From: Prolixibacteraceae bacterium
Lineage (GTDB): Bacteria > Bacteroidota > Bacteroidia > Bacteroidales > Prolixibacteraceae
Assembly (NCBI GenBank): GCA_019459525.1
Contig: JAIBEY010000061.1
Coordinates: 19,199 to 83,198 of the forward strand
Length of the DNA stretch: 64,000 nt
Direction: 5' to 3'
The notes beneath the pieces are model-generated. The model searched no databases. It was not told the DNA's origin and saw only the letters and a program-made list of their open reading frames with translations. The translations under genes were made by a program, and so were the position numbers. Shown piece after piece: positions 9,613 to 17,621 of this stretch (the first letter of the stretch is position 1; every line of letters starts with the position of its first letter).

Positions 9613-9917
9613 ATCAATGAATTATATCAGAATTTTAATTTTGCTGAAACTCAAATTTCAGGAAAGTAAAGTTACCAATTTCGATGCCTGAAAAGAGTGT
9701 TGTTGATAAAATGTGAGAAAGAAGTTTGGGGCGAAAAAATGGGAATCCATCAATTCCGTTTGCCTGCGTTAGTTTCTAATTTTACCAGTTGGTCTATGTT
9801 GTTGTGAATCGAATAGTTGAAAAATAATTTCGCATCTTTTTGTCTGTTTATCCGTAAGTTAAATTTTATCGCTCCGAAAAGACAGAACTAAGTATAAACT
9901 CCTAATTACAGACAGAC
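9613..9917. other. Intergenic region between dnaE and the dipeptidase
   Basis: 305 bp between divergent genes. I see no ORF, strong hairpin or repeat. It should carry the promoters for dnaE (minus) and the dipeptidase (plus), but no complete TTTG-N20-TAnnTTTG match stands out; only a partial T-rich element (near 9836-9842) precedes the plus-strand gene. Confidence 0.4.
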
Positions 9918-11345
9918 ATGAAGTATTTTGCAGACATTCACACACATCCCACGATGAAATCGTATGGGCAAAGTTTTCCATTGAGAGAAAACAGCAAAAA
10001 AATAAGTGCAAAAAGTTCAATCTGGTATTACGATCCGCCTAACCTTTTTGATAAATTCATAGAACTGCTTGGCGGTATCGTAAAGTACCGGCAGAGCAGT
10101 TTTTCGGCTATGGGCTTTGGTAATACCGGAATCGTTTTTGCCTCGCTTTATCCTGTCGAACGTGGATTTTTTGACAATAAACTAGGGAAGGGCGATTTCA
10201 ATGATATGCTCTTGAATTTTGTAACCTCGGTTGGAAAAAAGCGCATCGATTTTATTCAGTCGATTACCGACTATTTTCCTGATCTGGAAAATGAATATCA
10301 ATTCCTGAAACAGATGGATGGGCAAACCGTGAAATTGGCTGATCGTTCGTTTTATAAGTATGGAATTGCCCGCAATGCAACTGATGTTGATACTATTCTT
10401 AATCTGGATACCCTTCAGGAGAAGAAAGCTAATGCCATAGCCGTAATCCTTACCATTGAAGGCGCTCACGTATTTGGAACCGGAATTAAGCCCCAAACGA
10501 ACCCTGCCAACCGAAATTATGTGCTGGGCAATGTTGATAAGGTAAAGAACTGGGAACATCGCCCCGTATTTATGGGCCTTGCTCATCATTTTTACAACGA
10601 GCTGTGCGGCCACGCCCAAAGCCTTACTGGAATTGTAAAAAAGGCTACGGACCAAACCTACATGATGAATACCGGATTTACCCCATTGGGGAAAGAGGTG
10701 GTTGATAAATTACTCGATAATTCTGAAGGTAAGCGGATTTTGATAGATATCAAGCACATGAGCCGGACTTCACGACTGGAATATTTTAACATGTTGGAAA
10801 TCAAATATAAGGAAGAAGATATTCCGGTAATCGTTAGTCATGGTGCCGTAATTGGCGGAGCTAAAGACAAACATCTCTTTTTAGATGATGACATTAATTT
10901 TTACGACGACGAAATAATTGAAGTAGCCCGTACCAATGGTCTTTTTGGCTTGCAGCTCGATGAAAGGCGCATTGCCGCGGCTGGTGACACACAGTTAAAA
11001 AAGTCGCATGCACTTGAGCGGAGGAAAGCCTTGTTTCATTCATCGTTATTGGCCTGGCGGCAGATTCAGCATATTGCCGAATTGCTCGACTCGAACGGAC
11101 TTTTTGCCTGGGGAATACAAAGTTTGGGTAGCGATTACGATGGGATGATCAATCCGATTAATGGCTACCTGACAGCCGAAAATTATCCAACTCTGTCGGA
11201 CTATTTATTGATGCAGGCACACAATTACATGAAAGCAAATTCAGGAAAACTAAGGCAACCGTATAACCGGATTGATCCCGAGGAAATTGTGAATCGTATT
11301 ATGGGCGAAAATGCCTATCATTTTTTGAAAAAATATTACCTGTAA
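9918..11345 (+). CDS. Renal dipeptidase (peptidase M19)-like amidohydrolase
   Basis: A 475-aa metallohydrolase related to membrane dipeptidases. It opens with the metal-binding FADIHTHP (family DxHxD/N-type motif) and later has LTIEGAHVFG (bridging Glu), LAHHFYNELCGHAQ (a His-rich stretch), LIDIKHMS, VIVSHGA and the C-terminal GSDYDGMI that matches the family's GSDFDG. There is no signal peptide, so it is probably cytosolic. The substrate is unknown: M19 enzymes hydrolyse dipeptides, often with D-amino acids. It is longer than classical M19 proteins (about 350-400 aa), with insertions after residue 20. Monocistronic. Confidence 0.72.
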   Translation: MKYFADIHTHPTMKSYGQSFPLRENSKKISAKSSIWYYDPPNLFDKFIELLGGIVKYRQSSFSAMGFGNTGIVFASLYPVERGFFDNKLGKGDFNDMLLNFVTSVGKKRIDFIQSITDYFPDLENEYQFLKQMDGQTVKLADRSFYKYGIARNATDVDTILNLDTLQEKKANAIAVILTIEGAHVFGTGIKPQTNPANRNYVLGNVDKVKNWEHRPVFMGLAHHFYNELCGHAQSLTGIVKKATDQTYMMNTGFTPLGKEVVDKLLDNSEGKRILIDIKHMSRTSRLEYFNMLEIKYKEEDIPVIVSHGAVIGGAKDKHLFLDDDINFYDDEIIEVARTNGLFGLQLDERRIAAAGDTQLKKSHALERRKALFHSSLLAWRQIQHIAELLDSNGLFAWGIQSLGSDYDGMINPINGYLTAENYPTLSDYLLMQAHNYMKANSGKLRQPYNRIDPEEIVNRIMGENAYHFLKKYYL

Positions 11346-11497
11346 TTTCTATAGAACTAACATTTATTTTATTTTTTTTTGTTCCTAATTTGTGTTAGTT
11401 AATTCCATCAATAAATTATATTTATGCACTTAATGATTGTAAAAGCCGACAATATGTATTATTTTTTTCTTCTGTTTTTTATTTCGAAAAATTATTT

Positions 11498-11546
11498 TAT
11501 ATTTGTTGGTATAAGTCATCAATAACTCATAAAAATATATTTTATG
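11498..11546 (+). promoter_or_regulatory. hipBA promoter and possible HipB operator
   Basis: TATATTTG (11498-11505) fits the -7 consensus. Downstream, the near-perfect palindrome CATAAAA-ATATA-TTTTATG (11528-11546) spans the hipB start codon. HipB-type antitoxins repress their own operons through palindromes near the promoter, so this is a candidate autoregulatory operator. The spacing and the role are inference. Confidence 0.4.
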
Positions 11547-11894
11547 ATGGAATTTGGCAACATTAATTGGAGTTCGCTTAGCGACGGTGCTCTGTTGGTA
11601 CAAATTGGGCAATTTGTGCAACAATCGCGTTTGCAGCAAAACAAAAGCCAGCAACAGGTAGCTGATGCTGCCGGGGTCAACCGCAGTACGCTGAGCCAAA
11701 TTGAGAACGGGAAGGGTGGAACACTCATTTCTCTGATCCAGATTTTGAGGGTGCTTAATCAATTGTCGTTTGTTCGTGCCTTTCAGGTGGAAGAAAAGGT
11801 GAGTCCGATGTACCTGGCTAAAATGGAATTGAAGAAACGAAAACGGGCCCGGACTCCCAAAGGCGAGAAACCTTACGAATTACCTGATTGGTGA
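11544..11894 (+). CDS. hipB: HipB-like antitoxin, helix-turn-helix
   Basis: A 116-aa DNA-binding protein with an Xre/HipB helix-turn-helix (about residues 23-75): QFVQQSRLQQNKSQQQVADA, then GVNRSTLSQIENGKGGTLIS. In HipBA modules the antitoxin binds and restrains the HipA kinase and represses the operon. The C-terminal tail is basic (KKRKRARTPKGEK) and could contact HipA or DNA. The stop codon overlaps the hipA ATG by one base (TGATG), showing translational coupling. A second ATG follows directly at 11547. Confidence 0.88.
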   Translation: MMEFGNINWSSLSDGALLVQIGQFVQQSRLQQNKSQQQVADAAGVNRSTLSQIENGKGGTLISLIQILRVLNQLSFVRAFQVEEKVSPMYLAKMELKKRKRARTPKGEKPYELPDW

Positions 11895-13186
11895 TGATTG
11901 AGAATGGTTTCATATCGATTTGGGGAAGGCGTATTGGCGCTATACACTGGGGTTCGGATTCAGGAGTTGCTGACTTTGAATTCGATGTAGATTTTCTACG
12001 ATCCGGATTGGATGTGGCTCCTCTGAAAATGCCGGTCAGTCAGGCAAGGGGTGTTATTTTTTCGTTTCCTGAACTTGCTGGAAGCAAAACGTTTAAAGGC
12101 TTGCCAGGTTTGTTGGCCGATGTTTTGCCCGACCGCTATGGGAATGCACTTATAAACACCTGGTTGGCTCGTGTTGGCCGATCTTCAGGAAGTATGAACC
12201 CCGTTGAGATGCTTTGCTTTACCGGGAAACGAGGAATGGGCGCGTTGGAATTCGAACCGGTGGTTCCACCTTCGGCCAATCTGTCGTCGAAGGTAGAAAT
12301 CAGTAGTTTGGTTGATGTGGCACAGCAAATTTTAACCGGACGGCAATCGTTTCAAACAGACATTTCGCACGACGAACAAAAAGCACTTTCCGATATTTTG
12401 AAGATTGGTACTTCTGCCGGTGGCGCCAGGGCAAAAGCCATTGTAGCCTGGAATGCCGAAACTGGCGAGGTTCGCTCGGGGCAAACCGATGCTCCTGAAG
12501 GATTTTCGCATTGGCTGCTAAAATTCGATGGGGTTGACGACGCCCAGTTTGGTGCCACATTTGGTTATGGCCGGGTGGAAATGGCCTATTACCTGATGGC
12601 TGTTGCTTGCGGTATTGAAATGATGGAATGCCGCCTGATTGAGGAAAACGGCCGCGCACATTTTATGACCCGCCGGTTTGACCGCCCAACCGGAAGCCAG
12701 AAGTTGCATGTGCAAACTTTTTGCGCCATGATGCACTACGATTTTAACGACATTTATTCGTACAGTTACGAGCAGTTGTTTCAAACCATGCGCCTGTTAA
12801 GGTTGACCTATCCGGAGGCAGAACAGATGTACCGGAGAATGGTTTTCAACGTGATGGCCCAAAACTGCGACGACCATACCAAGAACTTCGCTTTTATAAT
12901 GGATACGCAGGGCGAGTGGCGATTAGCTCCAGCCTATGATGTTTGCCATGCTTACCGCCCCGGAAGTGCTTGGGTAAGCCAACATGCGCTGAGCATTAAT
13001 GGGAAAAGGCAGGGAATTACGCGCGACGATTTGCTTGAAGTTGGTCGCCAGATGAATGTAAAAAAGGCACCTGCCATTATTCAGCAAATTGCCGAAACGG
13101 TTGCCAAATGGCATGAATTTGCCGAACAGGTAAATGTGGAGGCTAAGTTGAGGGATGCAATTGGGGAAACGCTGGTGATTTTGTGA
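11894..13186 (+). CDS. hipA: HipA-like serine/threonine kinase toxin
   Basis: Type II toxin kinase; E. coli HipA phosphorylates glutamyl-tRNA synthetase and induces dormancy. This 430-aa protein has an N-terminal HipA coupling domain, then the ATP-loop motif IGTSAGGARAKA (about 171-182), with a Ser where HipA autophosphorylates. It also has the FMTRRFDR core motif and the catalytic/metal loop NCDDHTKN (324-331), followed by LAPAYDV. All kinase residues I can check are present, so it looks active. The ATG at 11894 is preferred over the TTG at 11888 because it overlaps the hipB stop by one base. The target in this organism is unknown. Confidence 0.9.
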   Translation: MIENGFISIWGRRIGAIHWGSDSGVADFEFDVDFLRSGLDVAPLKMPVSQARGVIFSFPELAGSKTFKGLPGLLADVLPDRYGNALINTWLARVGRSSGSMNPVEMLCFTGKRGMGALEFEPVVPPSANLSSKVEISSLVDVAQQILTGRQSFQTDISHDEQKALSDILKIGTSAGGARAKAIVAWNAETGEVRSGQTDAPEGFSHWLLKFDGVDDAQFGATFGYGRVEMAYYLMAVACGIEMMECRLIEENGRAHFMTRRFDRPTGSQKLHVQTFCAMMHYDFNDIYSYSYEQLFQTMRLLRLTYPEAEQMYRRMVFNVMAQNCDDHTKNFAFIMDTQGEWRLAPAYDVCHAYRPGSAWVSQHALSINGKRQGITRDDLLEVGRQMNVKKAPAIIQQIAETVAKWHEFAEQVNVEAKLRDAIGETLVIL

Positions 13187-13220
13187 TGATTAAATTGAGC
13201 TATTCATAACTCAAACTTTT

Positions 13221-13586
13221 CTAACCTCCTGGTTGCCAGCCATGAAATATCTCACCAAAAGGCGTGATATTTTTCTGGATTAATCTTTTTTTTTCATTAA
13301 AATCATCAAGCATTGCTGCAATCACATCGGGGTGCATCTCGTCAAGAAGACGCTGTCGTTGAGATATTCTTGCGTCTACATCGATTAGTGGCATATAAGA
13401 CCTTGATTCAAGAAATACACTTATTGGTTGAACCGGATCAAATTGTAAGGATTCAAAATTTGCCTGAACGCAAAGTGAAGAAGGAATATTCTCATCGTTA
13501 CTGTCAATATAGAGCACAAAATCTTCTTCAAAATAAGCAACAGCGTCTAAATTTGCAACTTCAACCGGTCGTTCTGTTTTGTTCAT
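13221..13586 (-). CDS. Hypothetical protein
   Basis: 121 codons, convergent with hipA. Begins MNKTERPVEVANLDAVAYF and has an ordinary soluble composition, with an acidic first half and a helical, charged C-terminal half (residues about 75-105). There is no signal peptide or membrane segment, and I recognise no family. An overlapping plus-strand frame (13313-13624) exists but has a less protein-like composition (Gln/His/Leu runs). The AT-rich gap after its start would hold the promoter. Confidence 0.5.
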   Translation of the reverse strand: MNKTERPVEVANLDAVAYFEEDFVLYIDSNDENIPSSLCVQANFESLQFDPVQPISVFLESRSYMPLIDVDARISQRQRLLDEMHPDVIAAMLDDFNEKKRLIQKNITPFGEIFHGWQPGG

Positions 13587-13772
13587 GGCATATTGTTTTT
13601 AGGTTCTTATGCGCAAACTCTTGATGCAAGTTAATATACGAATTCCCGACAGAATAGTTGAATGGATGATTATTCCCGGGTCTGTCTTTAGCGCTTGATT
13701 TTTTTATCCTTCTTGAAATCCGATTATTTTAGCAGAATTTTATCAACTACGATTTTATTAAACAATTTCAAA

Positions 13773-14492
13773 ATGCCTCGAAACGCCTATTTTCAATTCA
13801 AACAATTTCGAATCGTTCAGGAACGATCGGCCATGAAAGTGGGCATGGACGGCGTGTTGCTTGGCGCTTGGGCTGATCCTTCAGGCGCTGAACGAATTTT
13901 GGATATTGGCACCGGCACCGGACTGATTGCATTGATGATGGCCCAGAAAAATTTGTCTGCGAAAATTGATGCCATTGAAGTTGATCCGGATGCTTTTCAG
14001 GAGGCATGTCTGAATATTCAGCAATCTTTCTGGAGTGACCGGATTAACGCTGAACTTTATTCTTTTCAGGAATTTGCTGAGCGAACAAACCGGAAATATG
14101 ACCTGATTGTGAGCAATCCGCCATTTTTTACCAATGGAGTAAAAGCTCCGGTCGAAAATCGTGCGCAAGCCCGGCATTCCGATTCTTTGCCTTTGGATGT
14201 TTTGATTTCAGGAGCAACCAAATTGCTTCGCGAAAATGGTAGAATCGCGTTGGTTTTGCCTGTCGAAAGTCTTCAGGAGATCATGCAGTTGGCTGATTTG
14301 AATAAATTGTATATTGCTCGATTGTGTCGGATAAAACCTAATCCGGTGAAACCGGAGTTCAGGATATTGATTGAGTTAGCCTATTTGGCTTGTACAATTC
14401 AGGAATCGGAATTGATGATTGAATTCGAAAAACACCACGATTATACTCCGGAATACAAAGACTTGACGAAGGACTTTTACTTGAAATTTTAA
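13773..14492 (+). CDS. trmN6: tRNA1(Val) (adenine-37-N6)-methyltransferase
   Basis: SAM-dependent enzyme that makes N6-methyladenosine at position 37 of tRNA-Val. The 239-aa protein shows the YfiC/TrmN6 features: FRIVQERSAMKVGMDGVLLG at the N-terminus, SAM loop LDIGTGTGLIALMMAQ, and the catalytic NPPFF with the following NGVKAPVENRAQARH segment. The frame is open 26 codons upstream, but homology starts at the ATG at 13773 (MPRNAYFQFKQF). Convergent with the flavodoxin gene across a shared terminator. Confidence 0.92.
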   Translation: MPRNAYFQFKQFRIVQERSAMKVGMDGVLLGAWADPSGAERILDIGTGTGLIALMMAQKNLSAKIDAIEVDPDAFQEACLNIQQSFWSDRINAELYSFQEFAERTNRKYDLIVSNPPFFTNGVKAPVENRAQARHSDSLPLDVLISGATKLLRENGRIALVLPVESLQEIMQLADLNKLYIARLCRIKPNPVKPEFRILIELAYLACTIQESELMIEFEKHHDYTPEYKDLTKDFYLKF

Positions 14493-14501
14493 GGAATTAA
14501 A

Positions 14502-14541
14502 AAAGGGTGACAAATCGAAATTTCGCGATTCGTCACCCTTT
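14502..14541. terminator. Bidirectional terminator between trmN6 and the flavodoxin gene
   Basis: Inverted repeat AAAGGGTGAC / GTCACCCTTT (14502-14511 and 14532-14541), extended inward by AATCG / CGATT after a single mismatch. It has A-rich flanks on one side and T-rich on the other, as expected for a hairpin serving both convergent genes. Confidence 0.85.
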
Positions 14542-14565
14542 GTCTTTTCATCGATTTCTTTGATG

Positions 14566-15069
14566 TTAGACCAAAAACATAAACGGGCTGTAGGTTTTTT
14601 CCATTCGTGTAGCAAAACGATCGATCGAATTTTCATCTGGCTTCATGGCATTTTCCCGCACTTTCGGAATTCGTTTTACCAACATTTTCCCTATGAAACT
14701 CATGTTTTCGAGCTTGTAACTATTTCTGAAAATAGCTTCGGTCTTGGCCAGTTGGTGCAACTCTTCAGGAAAAGCCTTGCTTATTTCATGTCTTGCTATT
14801 TCCGGCTCGTCGGTGCAGCAAATAAATAAGCCAATTTCCTTGTTTCGAAGCGCGTCGATATGCAAATTGCAGAAATCTTTGATCCGTTTGTCAATTTGTC
14901 CGTCAAGTACCGATCCGCCAATAATTACGCGGTCATATTCGCTCAATTGGGGGAAAAACTCTTTTTTCAGGTCAACAGTTACAATTTCTCCTGAAAGTTT
15001 TTTTGAAAGTTCGTTGACTGCTTTCCCGGTGCAGTTGCCCGATGTGGTGTAAATAATAATAGTTTTCAT
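14566..15069 (-). CDS. Flavodoxin-domain protein (HemG/flavodoxin-like)
   Basis: A 167-aa protein with a flavodoxin fold. The N-terminal FMN phosphate loop is IIIYTTSGNCTGKA, and later come YDRVIIGGSVLDGQID and the FICCTDEP strand. Such proteins are flavin electron carriers, or, in the HemG group, menaquinone-linked protoporphyrinogen oxidases; I cannot choose from sequence alone. The start is the ATG at 15069 (MKTIIIYTTSGN), because the 41 further open codons show no homology. Divergent from a ferredoxin-NADP-reductase-like gene, which could be a redox partner. Confidence 0.75.
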   Translation of the reverse strand: MKTIIIYTTSGNCTGKAVNELSKKLSGEIVTVDLKKEFFPQLSEYDRVIIGGSVLDGQIDKRIKDFCNLHIDALRNKEIGLFICCTDEPEIARHEISKAFPEELHQLAKTEAIFRNSYKLENMSFIGKMLVKRIPKVRENAMKPDENSIDRFATRMEKTYSPFMFLV

Positions 15070-15227
15070 GTGTGATTGATTTGTTTCTATTTCTTGGCTT
15101 TCCTTCAAAATTACGGAAACGGAGCGATTAAATTGTTCGGTTTTGTCATGATTTTCACGTGTTTGTTCAAAAAAGTCAAACAAAAATTGCACAGCAGGGT
15201 TAATTATACTTTAAAATAAAAGACATA

Positions 15228-15260
15228 TTTGTCTGAAATGGAAATTAATGTTTATTTTTG
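15228..15260 (+). promoter_or_regulatory. Promoter for the FAD/NAD(P)H oxidoreductase
   Basis: TTTG (15228-15231), 21 nt, TATTTTTG (15253-15260): both Bacteroidota sigma elements are present with allowed spacing, 20 bp before the ATG. Confidence 0.7.
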
Positions 15261-15280
15261 CAGTCCAAAATTGAGAAGCC

Positions 15281-15961
15281 ATGATTAGCATGATTAAGCA
15301 CGACATAAAGATTGACGAAAGCTTTTACAAAGTTGAAGAAATCAGACAGTTGACCGATGAAACATTTTCGCTGAAATTACCCAGGGCGCGTTTTGCGTTT
15401 AAAGCGGGCCAGCATATTTCGCTAGGCATTCACGGCGACTACCAAAGCCGCGAGTATTCCATTTACAGCGGAGCCAACGACGAAAATCTGGAAGTATTGG
15501 TGAAGGAAGTGGAAAATGGATATTTTACGCCCAAACTCCGGAAGTTGAAAGTGGGCGATTTGGTTGAAATTCACGGTCCTTTCGGAAAATTCGGGATGGA
15601 GCCCCATCTGGCCTTATCCGGAAAATTTGTGTTTATCGCCAGCGGTACTGGCATTGCGCCATTCCGCAGCATGGTTCGCACTTATCCTGAAATTGATTAC
15701 ACCCTCATTCATGGCGTTCGGTATTCGAATGAAGCCTATGATCGGCATGAGTACGCCAGCGACCGATATATTTTGTGTTCGAGCCGCGATCAGAAGGGAA
15801 CCTACAATGGGCGACTGACTGGTTACCTTAAAAACTGCACCTTTGTTCCTGAAACGCATTTTTACCTTTGCGGCAATAGCGATATGATTTTCGATGCCCT
15901 CGAAATTCTTAAAGACAAAGGCTTCGAGCGCGACCAAATTCACTGTGAAGTTTATTTTTAG
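15281..15961 (+). CDS. Ferredoxin-NADP reductase-like FAD/NAD(P)H oxidoreductase
   Basis: A 226-aa protein of the FNR superfamily. The FAD-binding barrel includes the diagnostic SREYSIYSG motif (RxYSxxS), with FKAGQHISLG before it. The NAD(P)-binding half has the GTGIAPFRSM loop and the C-terminal FYLCGNSDMIFDALEIL. No iron-sulfur or haem domain is attached, so it must pass electrons to a separate carrier. The divergently transcribed flavodoxin is a reasonable candidate, by inference. ATG at 15281 lies 20 bp after a good promoter. Confidence 0.8.
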   Translation: MISMIKHDIKIDESFYKVEEIRQLTDETFSLKLPRARFAFKAGQHISLGIHGDYQSREYSIYSGANDENLEVLVKEVENGYFTPKLRKLKVGDLVEIHGPFGKFGMEPHLALSGKFVFIASGTGIAPFRSMVRTYPEIDYTLIHGVRYSNEAYDRHEYASDRYILCSSRDQKGTYNGRLTGYLKNCTFVPETHFYLCGNSDMIFDALEILKDKGFERDQIHCEVYF

Positions 15962-15971
15962 TCGAACAAAC

Positions 15972-16082
15972 AACCACATAGACACATAGAACACATAGGA
16001 TTTTATTGGACTCAGGTTCAATATCAATTCTCAATTGGGTTTTCGGAAATTTTCTATTGTGACCTATATGCCTTTGTGGTTT
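15972..16082. repeat. Palindromic intergenic repeat (ACCACATAG type)
   Basis: The gap begins with AACCACATAGACACATAG (15972 on) and ends with CCTATATGCCTTTGTGGTT (16063-16082), which is close to its reverse complement. The two arms flank about 60 bp. The same style of degenerate repeat, with CACAGAG units, occurs at 27521-27612. Confidence 0.55.
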
Positions 16083-16096
16083 TATAATATGTATCA

Positions 16097-17479
16097 ATGA
16101 AATATCACCTGATTACATTGGGTTGCCAGATGAATCTTTCCGACAGCGAGCGCGTGAGTTCGGTCCTCGAAAGTATGGGCTACAAGCGGACGGAAAACGA
16201 GGAAGAAGCCAATTTGCTTGGAATGTTGGCCTGTTCGGTGCGGCAAAAACCCATAGACAAAGTTTACAACAAAATTGCACAGTGGAACAAATGGAAAAAC
16301 AAACGCAACGTGGTCACTTTTGTTTCCGGATGTATTTTGCCTGCCGATAAAGAGAAATTCCTGAAATCATTCGACCTGATTTTTCAGATGAGCGAACTGG
16401 CTCAATTGCCCGAAATGATTCGCGAATATGGTGTGGTTACACCTGCCGGGCTGAGAGCTCTGCAGCCGGTGATGCCCAAAAATGAGCATATTGCCGAAAT
16501 GTGGCACATCAAACCCAAATACCAGTCAACTTACGAAGCTTTTGTACCGATTCAGAATGGCTGCGATAAGTTCTGTACGTTCTGCGCTGTTCCTTACACC
16601 CGTGGTCGCGAAGTTTCGCGCCCTTCCGAAGAAATTATTGATGAGGTGCGCCATTTGGTGAATCAGGGTTACAAATCGATTACCCTGTTAGGTCAGAATG
16701 TAAATTCTTACGGATTAGACAAAAACGGCGAAGAAATCAACTTTGCTGAATTGCTTCGTCAGATTGGCGAATATGGAAAAACTTCCGGCGAAGAATTTTG
16801 GGTGTATTTTACTTCGCCACATCCACAGGACATGAACCGCGAAGTGATTGAAGTGATTGCCGCGTTCGATTGTTTGGCCAAGCAAATTCATTTACCCATG
16901 CAAAGTGGTGATGAACGCGTGCTGATTAAAATGAACCGCCGCCATTCGATGGACAAATACCGCCGCATTGTGGCTGATATTCGCGAACTGATTCCGCAGG
17001 CGACTTTATTTACCGATATCATTGTTGGTTTTTCGAGCGAAGGAGAATCAGAGTTTCAGAATACCGTGGCTGCTATGAACGAGTTTCAATTTAATATGGC
17101 TTACATTGCTATGTATTCGCCGCGCCCAGGTGCCGCTAGTTACCGTTGGGAAAACGAAGTTTCATCTGACGATAAAAAAGACCGCCTGCACCGGCTCTCA
17201 GAAATTTTGAAAGGCCATTCCAGAGCTTACAACGAAACCTTGGTTGGTAAAACCGTGCGTGTTCTGATTAATGGAACCGACCGAAAGACGGGATTCTCAA
17301 CGGGGCTCACTGAAGGAAAATTAATCGTTCGGCTCGATCGTCAGGATAACTCGCTGATGGGCCAAATCATTGATGTGAAAATCACTTCAGCGGCTGATTT
17401 CTCGATGAGCGGGGAATTAGTTTCAAGTTCCAAATTTCAGATTCCAAGTATGGAAACTGCCGGTACTGAAGCTCCTTAG
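16097..17479 (+). CDS. miaB: MiaB-like tRNA methylthiotransferase
   Basis: Radical-SAM enzyme that adds a methylthio group to i6A37 of tRNA. The 460-aa protein has the N-terminal cluster domain with Cys10 (TLGCQMN), Cys46 (LACSVR) and Cys79, then the radical-SAM Cys triad 156/160/163 (NGCDKFCTFCAVPYTRG). LLGQNVNSYG and a C-terminal TRAM domain (about 375-445) are also present. The N-terminal domain is divergent: LAC replaces the usual NTC, and the Cys79 motif is GCIL. It may thus be a MiaB paralogue rather than the standard enzyme. The last ~18 residues, after residue 440, appear to be encoded by dispersed repeat DNA. Confidence 0.82.
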   Translation: MKYHLITLGCQMNLSDSERVSSVLESMGYKRTENEEEANLLGMLACSVRQKPIDKVYNKIAQWNKWKNKRNVVTFVSGCILPADKEKFLKSFDLIFQMSELAQLPEMIREYGVVTPAGLRALQPVMPKNEHIAEMWHIKPKYQSTYEAFVPIQNGCDKFCTFCAVPYTRGREVSRPSEEIIDEVRHLVNQGYKSITLLGQNVNSYGLDKNGEEINFAELLRQIGEYGKTSGEEFWVYFTSPHPQDMNREVIEVIAAFDCLAKQIHLPMQSGDERVLIKMNRRHSMDKYRRIVADIRELIPQATLFTDIIVGFSSEGESEFQNTVAAMNEFQFNMAYIAMYSPRPGAASYRWENEVSSDDKKDRLHRLSEILKGHSRAYNETLVGKTVRVLINGTDRKTGFSTGLTEGKLIVRLDRQDNSLMGQIIDVKITSAADFSMSGELVSSSKFQIPSMETAGTEAP

Positions 17480-17516
17480 GAGCGAAATATTTGTAGCCCC
17501 GGCTTTCAAGCCGGGG
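17419..17516. repeat. Repeat cluster at the 3' end of the miaB-like gene
   Basis: Three repeat-like pieces in a row. AGTTTCAAGTTCCAAATTTCA (17419-17439) recurs almost exactly at 20536-20556. The small palindrome GCTCC-tta-GGAGC (17471-17483) overlaps the TAG stop. A perfect 9-bp hairpin, CCCCGGCTT-tc-AAGCCGGGG, lies at 17497-17516. The last could also serve as a weak terminator, although no T-run follows. Confidence 0.6.
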
Positions 17517-17573
17517 AAGAAAAATGAAAATTAGAATAGCGCCGCCGGAAAATCACAATTATAACGATTCAAT

Positions 17574-17581
17574 TATTTTTG
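17574..17581 (+). promoter_or_regulatory. Candidate -7 element for mtaB
   Basis: TATTTTTG matches TAnnTTTG 41 bp before the mtaB ATG. No TTTG is seen at the right distance upstream. Confidence 0.4.
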
Positions 17582-17621
17582 GCGCAATGGCGTTACCTTA
17601 CGATGAAGAGACAAATCTGAC

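Noticed and set aside
13313..13624. Plus-strand open frame of 103 codons overlapping the hypothetical gene at 13221-13586
   Set aside because: Less protein-like composition (Gln/His/Leu runs); the minus-strand frame reads better, though neither is certain.
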